From assembly GCF_007971385.1 (NCBI RefSeq), contig NZ_CP042434.1:1116001-1180000 (forward strand): a DNA stretch of 64,000 nucleotides, in the 5' to 3' direction. Origin of the DNA: Arachidicoccus ginsenosidivorans. GTDB lineage: Bacteria > Bacteroidota > Bacteroidia > Chitinophagales > Chitinophagaceae. Shown here in pieces: positions 58,134 to 64,000 of the stretch; positions within the stretch are counted from its first letter, which is position 1, and every line of letters starts with the position of its first letter. Under the pieces are notes generated by a model. It was not told where the DNA came from. It searched no databases and saw only the letters and a list, made by a program, of their open reading frames with translations. The position numbers and the translations under genes are program-made.

Positions 58134-58949
58134 ATGTTACTTAAAAAACTGTCTCTTAGCACTTTAGGCATTATCATGCTTTTTGGCTGTACGCGTAATG
58201 CAATTTCTGGTCGCAGTCAACTGATGCTGACCTCAGAAACGGACCTTCAATCTCAGGCCCTGACAGAATACAAAGATTTTCTCTCTAAAAATAAGGTTGT
58301 GACCGCTGCTGCGGATAAAAAGGATTATGATGTTGTCCAAAAGGTGGGCAAAAGAATCGCTGCCGCCATCACTAAGTATTATGCCCAAAAGGGCTTATCC
58401 AGCGAATTAAGCGGTTATAAATGGGAGTTTAATCTGGTGCAGTCCAGTGATGTCAATGCTTGGTGTATGCCAGGAGGTAAAGTGGTGGTTTACACGGGCT
58501 TATTGCCGGTCGCTCAAAATGAGACTGGCCTTGCGATAGTGATGGGCCATGAAATCGCGCACGCAGTATTACATCATGGTCAGGAAAGAGTCAGCCAGCA
58601 GCAGGCCGCCTCCATTGGCGGGTCTCTGGTCAGCTCTGTGCTCGCAAATGGTAAAAACAAGATGGCGTCCAATGTATTTAATGCGGTTTATGCGCCTACC
58701 GCGCAGATGGGTGTGATTTTACCTAATTCCAGAAAACAGGAGTCAGAAGCAGACCATTATGGGCTTATTTTTGCTGCTATGGCGGGATATAATCCCCAGG
58801 AAGCGATCGCTTTTTGGGAAAGAATGGAAAAAATGGGTGGTGCAGACAATACACCAACACTGCTGCGCAGTCACCCCACAAATGCCACCAGAATCGCCGA
58901 TATTAAGCGGTTAATGCCTGAGGCTGAACGCTATTACAAAGCCCGTTAA
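58134..58949 (+). CDS. M48-family metallopeptidase lipoprotein
   Basis: A 271-residue peptidase. ATG 58134 (MLLKKLSLSTLGIIMLFGCT) is preferred because it gives a lipobox Cys (FGCTRNAIS); the longer frame from 58023 lacks a signal. The zinc motif is VMGHEIAHAVLHHGQERV (HExxH), with the third ligand Glu in QESEADHYGLIFAA. MTRN-type signature QLMLTSETDLQSQALTEYKD and NAWCMPGGKVVVYTGLLPVA match the LoiP/BepA-type group of M48 proteins, which act in envelope protein quality control. It ends LRSHPTNATRIADIKRLMPE. Confidence 0.92.
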   Translation: MLLKKLSLSTLGIIMLFGCTRNAISGRSQLMLTSETDLQSQALTEYKDFLSKNKVVTAAADKKDYDVVQKVGKRIAAAITKYYAQKGLSSELSGYKWEFNLVQSSDVNAWCMPGGKVVVYTGLLPVAQNETGLAIVMGHEIAHAVLHHGQERVSQQQAASIGGSLVSSVLANGKNKMASNVFNAVYAPTAQMGVILPNSRKQESEADHYGLIFAAMAGYNPQEAIAFWERMEKMGGADNTPTLLRSHPTNATRIADIKRLMPEAERYYKAR

Positions 58950-59048
58950 GATAGGAATTTTGCAAAAATAACGACCGTTCAAAAGTTAAAATGTTGTTCA
59001 ACTTTGGCCCTGGGGCTGGATTATACCGATTTTTTACCTTAAATAGTG

Positions 59049-59056
59049 TAATTTTG
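59049..59056 (+). promoter_or_regulatory. TAnnTTTG promoter box before the YdeI-like gene
   Basis: TAATTTTG, 39 bases before the ATG at 59096. Confidence 0.5.
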
Positions 59057-59095
59057 CCTGTATTTGTTTTTTTAACCTTAAACCAAAGTTAAGGA

Positions 59096-59758
59096 ATGTC
59101 CCATCAAGATTTGTACGAGCAATTTCAATTAACTAACGAAAAGAATATACTTATACAAGGCTTACCTTCTTCTATAGAAAAACAATTCGCGAAGATTTCT
59201 TTCAGTAAAAATGTAACCCCTTTATTAAAGAATAAGAAGATTGATTTTGCGCTGGTATTTGCGATCAATCATCAACAACTTTGCTCTATTCTTAAAGATG
59301 TGTTCCCTGCCTTGCATAGTTCAAGTAAAGTCTGGATCGCCTATCCTAAATCTTCCAGTAAGATTGTCAGTGATCTGAACCGGGTGGACTGCTGGGAAAT
59401 ACTCAGTAAAAACAGCTACGAAAAAGGCGAAGAGGAAATTGTTCTGGACAATGTCTGGGGTGCCGTAAAGTTCACAAAGGTACAGGTAGAAGAACCAGCA
59501 GAAGCAGCCTCTATTGCAACTAAAACACCCAGAGCGAAAGGATTTGATAAGAAGTTATCTATCATCCCAGCGGAACTGGATGCGCTTTTTGTAAAGCATA
59601 ATAAGGCCAAAGAATTTTTCAGCTCCTTGCCTTCTGCCAATCAGAAGGAATATGTGACCTGGATTGAAGGGGCAAAACGCAGTGATACCAAACAAAAACG
59701 CCTGGCCTCGACTTTAGAAAAGCTACTGGCCGGCAAGAAGAACCCTATCGAAAAATAG
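59096..59758 (+). CDS. YdeI/OmpD-associated (OmdA-like) domain protein
   Basis: A 220-residue cytoplasmic protein. The C-terminal part at about 150-218 (LDALFVKHNKAKEFFSSLPS, ANQKEYVTWIEGAKRSDTKQ, RLASTLEKLLAGKKNP) matches the YdeI/OmdA family, once called bacteriocin-protection proteins. The N-terminal part at about 1-125 (KIDFALVFAINHQQLCSILK, VWIAYPKSSSKIVSDLNRVD) resembles DUF3052. The two are joined by a Thr/Lys-rich linker. Function unknown. A strong terminator follows. Confidence 0.8.
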   Translation: MSHQDLYEQFQLTNEKNILIQGLPSSIEKQFAKISFSKNVTPLLKNKKIDFALVFAINHQQLCSILKDVFPALHSSSKVWIAYPKSSSKIVSDLNRVDCWEILSKNSYEKGEEEIVLDNVWGAVKFTKVQVEEPAEAASIATKTPRAKGFDKKLSIIPAELDALFVKHNKAKEFFSSLPSANQKEYVTWIEGAKRSDTKQKRLASTLEKLLAGKKNPIEK

Positions 59759-59789
59759 GTTATTTGCAAGGAGTTTAAATTGAAATAAT

Positions 59790-59848
59790 AAAAGAGTGCC
59801 AAGAATTAACTTTAGTCTTCACTAAAATTAATTCTTGGCACTCTTTTT
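59790..59848. terminator. Strong bidirectional terminator
   Basis: AAAGAGTGCCAAGAATTAA pairs perfectly with TTAATTCTTGGCACTCTTT across an 18-nt loop; A-runs and T-runs flank it. Confidence 0.9.
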
Positions 59849-60071
59849 AATTTATAGACCTGCCATACGCTGACTGCCTGCTGCTATCTCCAGCTACCTT
59901 ATTTATTGATGCTCAGCAAAAAATGCAGTGTGCATATGGATTACCAAAAAATAAGGCAGTAGTGCTTTATGACTTTTATGGATCAAGCTAATGCTATAAT
60001 TGCAAGTCAAAACAGAAACAGGCTGTTTCAGTTTTGGCCCGGTCAGATGCTATTTATATCAAATCCAATAA

Positions 60072-60563
60072 TCAATCACGGATCAAAGTAATTTTAATGA
60101 CTGCATGATCGGCTCCCTGGAGTTCGTCTGTATCCGGCAATCCACTTATATCTTCTAATTGTTCCAACACCATATTTGTATTATTTAGTGTGGTAATATT
60201 CAGCAGTGTCATATCTGGTTCGTCGCCATCGTTTTCGCTGATCTGAATAGTAGGTGGATTGACTTTTGTATTCAGAACATAGGTGCCTGAATGTACCTCA
60301 CCACTTTCATCACCTTCGCCATCACCTTCTCTGGAGGTAATTTTCCCATCTTGAAGGGTCCATTTAATGCCTATGCCTTCCTCAACTGGTTCAGTTTTGA
60401 TTACCTGATTATCTGCATCATATACTGTCACGGTTTCGCCAGTAATCTCCCAGTTGCCCTGGATGAGCGTTGCATAATCTTGGCTTTTCTCAGGTGTTTT
60501 GTCTTCTTTGCTGCAGCCGGTCATCATCGCTAGTGCAACCAATCCAATAAAAAGGGTCTTCAT
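60072..60563 (-). CDS. Unknown lipocalin-like lipoprotein
   Basis: A 163-residue lipoprotein (MKTLFIGLVALAMMTGCSKE). The start of the mature protein, LIQGNWEITGETVTVYDADN, with a G-x-W motif, and the repeated short strands (GIGIKWTLQDGKITSREGDG, SGTYVLNTKVNPPTIQISEN, TLLNITTLNNTNMVLEQLED) look like the lipocalin-like families common in Bacteroidota. The exact family is uncertain. The middle is acidic (GDGEGDESGE). Confidence 0.75.
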   Translation of the reverse strand: MKTLFIGLVALAMMTGCSKEDKTPEKSQDYATLIQGNWEITGETVTVYDADNQVIKTEPVEEGIGIKWTLQDGKITSREGDGEGDESGEVHSGTYVLNTKVNPPTIQISENDGDEPDMTLLNITTLNNTNMVLEQLEDISGLPDTDELQGADHAVIKITLIRD

Positions 60564-60967
60564 CTTTAGTTGTTGTATGTTTTAAATTAAAAAATAGACA
60601 TTGCGCCCTATCCTTTGTACTGCTTTGTACAGCTTTACGCTAAGTCATCATATCCATAAAACGGATTTATACGCAAATCAATCCCATGTCTTACTGCTAC
60701 AATGACGCTTGCCATGCCAGGAAGCAGGAAATCACTTTTAACGGCAAGTGGCTGCAAATTAATGAATTAAATACAAATATCCAATTGATAAGATCTGCTC
60801 AGCATCAATCTGTCCTGAAAATAAAACAACCTTGTTTTTCGGGGCAGTGGCTGTCCTATGCAAAAATTCCCAAAAGGCATAAGAATTATCCAGGGTTTCA
60901 CCTGGATGATTTTCTTATGCTCGACACTTATTTTGTGCTTTGGTGTATTTTGTATTACTAGTTTTTA
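60564..60967. other. Intergenic region with direct repeats
   Basis: CTTTGTAC occurs at 60613-60620 and 60623-60630, 10 bp apart, and a half copy (CTTTACGC) follows at the same spacing. These lie 50-77 bases upstream of the minus-strand lipoprotein gene and could be an operator. A + strand frame at 60686-60961 is open but has no recognisable features, and I do not call it a gene. Confidence 0.35.
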
Positions 60968-61471
60968 TCAGGTTTTGTCAAAATTATTACTTGCAAGAAC
61001 AACTGAGGTTTCAATTTGGCGAAGCGGAACGTTCCAGTATTTGCGTAACAACTGCTCCTTTTGCGCAAAGGCCACCTGCCTAAAACCGTTTTTCTGATAA
61101 AAGTTAATCGCCCAAGTCGCATCTGCCCAAGTGCCTATTAATGTGGGCTTTTCCGTAAGTGTGGATAAATGTTCTAATAGTTTGCGCCCGATCCCTTTAT
61201 TGCGGGCTACTGTCCTTACATAGGCATGACGAATAAGGGTAACGTCCGATTTATCCTGAATCCCCATGACGCCGATGATTGTACCTTGTTTGTGATAGCA
61301 CCAAAATTGAACACCATCAGCTATTTGCTTTTGCAATTCATCTTCGCTCATATAAGGTTCATGCCACCTGTCCGCCGGGATGATCCCCTTATAGGCTACC
61401 GCAGCGTCATTAATAATTTCATAAATATCCTTAAAATCTGATTGTTTACTCTTTGTAATCATTTCAGTCAT
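60968..61471 (-). CDS. GNAT-family N-acetyltransferase
   Basis: A 167-residue acetyltransferase. Starts at 61471 (MTEMITKSKQSDFKDIYEII) or 61462 are both plausible. The acetyl-CoA-binding motif A is YVRTVARNKGIGRKLLEHLS, with the pattern R-N-K-G-I-G. Motif B is ATWAINFYQKNGFRQVAFAQ. WCYHKQGTIIGVMGIQDKSD is the central sheet. The substrate is not predictable. It ends close to the uvrA start region in opposite arrangement to nothing else; the uvrA stop is 98 bases upstream of this gene. Confidence 0.88.
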   Translation of the reverse strand: MTEMITKSKQSDFKDIYEIINDAAVAYKGIIPADRWHEPYMSEDELQKQIADGVQFWCYHKQGTIIGVMGIQDKSDVTLIRHAYVRTVARNKGIGRKLLEHLSTLTEKPTLIGTWADATWAINFYQKNGFRQVAFAQKEQLLRKYWNVPLRQIETSVVLASNNFDKT

Positions 61472-61568
61472 ATCGAATAATTTTCTAACCACACCCGCAA
61501 ACTTTTCAAGTAGTTGACTGGCTGTTGTAGCTGTTTGACCTATTTTCTACTCAATGCAAAAAATTGCC

Positions 61569-64000
61569 TTATTTTATTCCAGGTTTCTTTCCTGTCGCCC
61601 GCCCACTTTTTATCTTTTTCCCCGCTGTATTCAATTGTTCAGGCTTTGAATTGCCATTTGATTTGGGCTTTGATATTGATTTTGCGCCTAATTCTTTGCC
61701 AGTAGTCGTAACGGGTTGTTTTTTATCTGCTTTTGCTGTTTTCTTCGAGTTCTGTTTTGTTTGTTTAGCAATGGCCTTGTTTTTATCCACTTTTGTGTTC
61801 TTGTCAGCTGCACTACTTTTCTTGGTGTCCCGGTTTGCCTTTTCTCCTTCTTTTGGCTGGCGAACCGGTGTACTACGCAGTTCTGCTTCTAAAAACTTGG
61901 CTGTAAAACTTTCTTTGCAATGAACCATCTGTTCTGGTGTTCCTTCAAATAAAATCCGGCCACCTCCTTTACCGCCTTCTGGCCCGAGATCGATAATATG
62001 ATCGGCTACTTTAATCACATCCAGATTATGCTCAATAATCAGGACTGTATTGCCTTTGTCTGCCAGTTTATCCATGACATGCATTAATTGGCGGATATCG
62101 CTAAAATGAAGTCCCGTTGTGGGTTCATCGAGTATATAAAAAGTCTTGCCGGTATCCTTTTTGGCCAGCTCTGTTGCCAGCTTTACACGCTGCGCCTCAC
62201 CACCGCTGAGCGTTACAGCTGATTGCCCCAGGCTGATGTAACCAAGACCAACATCTTGCAGGGTCTTTACTTTTCTAAATAAGGAAGGCACGGCATGGAA
62301 AAACTCTACTGCCTCATCTACGGTCATATTGAGTACATCACTGATAGATTTACCTCTATAGCGGATCTCCAGTGTCTCTCTGTTGTAGCGTTTGCCACCA
62401 CACTTTTCACAGGGTACATAGACATCTGGCAAAAAGTTCATTTCAATTACCCGCATTCCGCCGCCTTCGCAAACATCACAGCGTCCTCCTTTGACATTGA
62501 AGGAGAATCTACCGGGTGCATAACCGCGGATTTTGGCCTCGGGCACAGCTGCATATAGCTGCCTGATATCGGTGAAAAAACCGCAATAGGTGGCTGGATT
62601 GCTTCTAGGTGTTCTGCCAATAGGCGATTGGTCTATCTCGATAACTTTATCAATATTTTCCAGCCCTTTAACCGATTTATAAGGCAAGGGTGTCATTTTT
62701 GAATGATAACAATGCCTGGATAATATCGGATACAGGGTTTCATTAATCAGGGTCGATTTACCGCTCCCACTCACTCCTGTTACAACGATTAGTTTTCCCA
62801 GTGGCAGGGTGAGCTGAACATTTTTTAGATTATTGCCCGTGGCTCCTTTAAGTTCAATGAACTTTCCATTGCCCGGTCTTCTGACCGGCGGAAGTTCAAT
62901 GGCCGTTTCCCCGTTTAGAAAACGCGCCGTTTCTGTATGCGCGCGTAATGCCTCGCTCGGCGTTCCTGAAAAGACGATTTCTCCGCCATGTGATCCAGCT
63001 CTGGGGCCAATATCTACTAAATAATCAGAGGCCAGCATGATATCCTTGTCGTGTTCAACCACCAGTACACTGTTGCCAATATCGCGTAAATGCTGGAGGG
63101 CAGTGATCAACCTGTGATTATCTCTTTGATGCAGTCCAATGGAAGGCTCATCCAGTACGTAGGTAATGCCTTGCAACTGAGAACCAATCTGAGTAGCCAG
63201 TCTGATGCGCTGGCTTTCGCCACCGCTGAGGCTTCGGCTCGGCCTGTTCAGGGTCAGATAAGTAAGCCCGACATCCAACAAAAACTGCAATCTTTCCCGG
63301 ATCTCTTTTAAGATGTCCTTGGCAATGATATTTTGTTTTTTGGAGAGTCGTTTTTCCAGGCCGGTAAACCAGCCGGCGAGTTCTTCCAGATCCATATCCC
63401 CTAGCTGGGCGATATTATGTCTGTCAATTAAAAACCAGAGACTCTCTTTTTTGAGCCTTTGTCCCTCACACATAGAGCAGGGTCGAAGTTCCATAAATCC
63501 AGCCACCCAGTCTCTTAAATGATCAGAACTGCCAGAGGAAGAAAACCATCTTTTCAGCATGGGAACCATGCCTTCATAGGTCCCCGTATAGACCTGTGGG
63601 ATGGAATCATCCTGCCCGTCTATATCATAACTATGCACGGCGTCTCCATCGCCAAATAGTAACAAATCCAATGCTTTCTCACTGAGTGTTTCCAGGGGTT
63701 TATCCAGCGCGATCTTGTGCTTCTTGCTAAACTGAACGACTTGTTGATAGACGCTGGCACTACGCTCTTCTCCAAGCGGCGCCAATCCGCCTTTTTTGAT
63801 ACTGAGTTTTTTATCCGGTAATACCAGTTGTTCACTCACTGCATATATTTCACCCAGTCCCTTGCACTGGGGACAGGCACCATAGGGAGAATTAAAGGAA
63901 AATGAATTAGGAGATGGCTCCTCATAACTGATACCGGTATCTGCACAGACAAGCTGCCTGGAATACTGCGCCAAGACTTCCTTATCTCCCAGCAACACAA
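61569..64000 (-). CDS. uvrA: Excinuclease ABC subunit A, C-terminal 809 residues, with basic tail
   Basis: The gene runs off the window edge, so the N-terminal ATPase start (first Walker A) is missing. Visible parts are a zinc-module Cys pair (ACPQCKGLG, and SMCEGQRLK), the first ABC signature (LSGGESQRIRLATQIGSQLQ), the second Walker A (VVTGVSGSGKSTLINETLYP), the zinc finger CDVCEGGGMR / CEKCGGKRYN, and the second signature (TLSGGEAQRVKLATELAKKD). UvrA scans DNA for bulky damage and loads UvrB. The family usually ends near ITAKFLEAEL. Here about 100 more residues follow, made of Lys, Ser, Thr and Gln (NTKVDKNKAIAKQTKQNSKK). Confidence 0.95.
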   Translation of the reverse strand, partial: VLLGDKEVLAQYSRQLVCADTGISYEEPSPNSFSFNSPYGACPQCKGLGEIYAVSEQLVLPDKKLSIKKGGLAPLGEERSASVYQQVVQFSKKHKIALDKPLETLSEKALDLLLFGDGDAVHSYDIDGQDDSIPQVYTGTYEGMVPMLKRWFSSSGSSDHLRDWVAGFMELRPCSMCEGQRLKKESLWFLIDRHNIAQLGDMDLEELAGWFTGLEKRLSKKQNIIAKDILKEIRERLQFLLDVGLTYLTLNRPSRSLSGGESQRIRLATQIGSQLQGITYVLDEPSIGLHQRDNHRLITALQHLRDIGNSVLVVEHDKDIMLASDYLVDIGPRAGSHGGEIVFSGTPSEALRAHTETARFLNGETAIELPPVRRPGNGKFIELKGATGNNLKNVQLTLPLGKLIVVTGVSGSGKSTLINETLYPILSRHCYHSKMTPLPYKSVKGLENIDKVIEIDQSPIGRTPRSNPATYCGFFTDIRQLYAAVPEAKIRGYAPGRFSFNVKGGRCDVCEGGGMRVIEMNFLPDVYVPCEKCGGKRYNRETLEIRYRGKSISDVLNMTVDEAVEFFHAVPSLFRKVKTLQDVGLGYISLGQSAVTLSGGEAQRVKLATELAKKDTGKTFYILDEPTTGLHFSDIRQLMHVMDKLADKGNTVLIIEHNLDVIKVADHIIDLGPEGGKGGGRILFEGTPEQMVHCKESFTAKFLEAELRSTPVRQPKEGEKANRDTKKSSAADKNTKVDKNKAIAKQTKQNSKKTAKADKKQPVTTTGKELGAKSISKPKSNGNSKPEQLNTAGKKIKSGRATGKKPGIK

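Noticed and set aside
60686..60961. 91-residue open frame on +
   Set aside because: Low-complexity mix of residues with no motif, signal or neighbour logic; likely chance.

Overview
The window looks like chromosome of a member of the Bacteroidota, most likely near Chitinophagaceae or Sphingobacteriales. The evidence is two SusC/SusD pairs, many lipoproteins with a Cys a few residues before basic or polar residues, an RteC and IntDOT-like mobile remnant, LptC next to coaX, a DUF3098 gene beside ftsX, and several TAnnTTTG promoter boxes. I cannot assign a genus.

Layout. 1-210 is the start of an ExbB/TolQ-type gene, followed by a terminator. 420-19745 is one long minus-strand polysaccharide/glycoprotein utilisation locus (PUL). 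It reads SusC-SusD-fasciclin-DUF5007-like, then a second SusC-SusD-fasciclin, a DUF5008/delta-60-like protein, a phosphodiesterase-like/LamG lipoprotein, an M60 metallopeptidase with a CBM32-like tail, and a second phosphodiesterase-like/LamG protein. The set suggests binding, import and proteolysis of glycosylated proteins at the outer membrane. 19746-23050 is AT-rich and decayed: a GH75-like chitosanase pseudogene, an unknown secreted protein, an unannotated RteC relic, and a long inverted repeat. 23053-27392 is an F-type ATP synthase operon (a, c, b, delta, alpha) that ends without atpG, preceded by DUF1634 and TauE/SafE genes. 28989-33595 carries coaX, an outer membrane protein, lptC and a CNNM/CorC-type protein. 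A TlpA-like thioredoxin and an AraC regulator follow.

36298-41812 is a small degraded mobile element. It is bounded by perfect 15-bp direct repeats exactly 5,500 bp apart. It holds a truncated IntDOT-like integrase, an oxidoreductase/RteC chimera, and cargo (a monooxygenase with an AraC regulator, and an NmrA-type reductase with a divergent HxlR regulator). 41964-64000 is mostly housekeeping: PfkB kinase, cytochrome c, tadA, sodA, ftsX, leuS, a DUF3472 protein, a MacB/FtsX-like permease, an RlmK-like methyltransferase, prmA, plsY, an M48 protease, a YdeI-like protein, a GNAT acetyltransferase and most of uvrA.

The most important caution is that at least 13 reading-frame breaks are present and every one I could resolve is a single missing base, nearly always in a homopolymer. 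Adding one base restores family-consistent protein each time. This is much more like systematic homopolymer under-calling in the assembly than biological decay. The genes marked pseudogene outside the mobile element and the 20-23 kb relic zone may well be intact in the organism.
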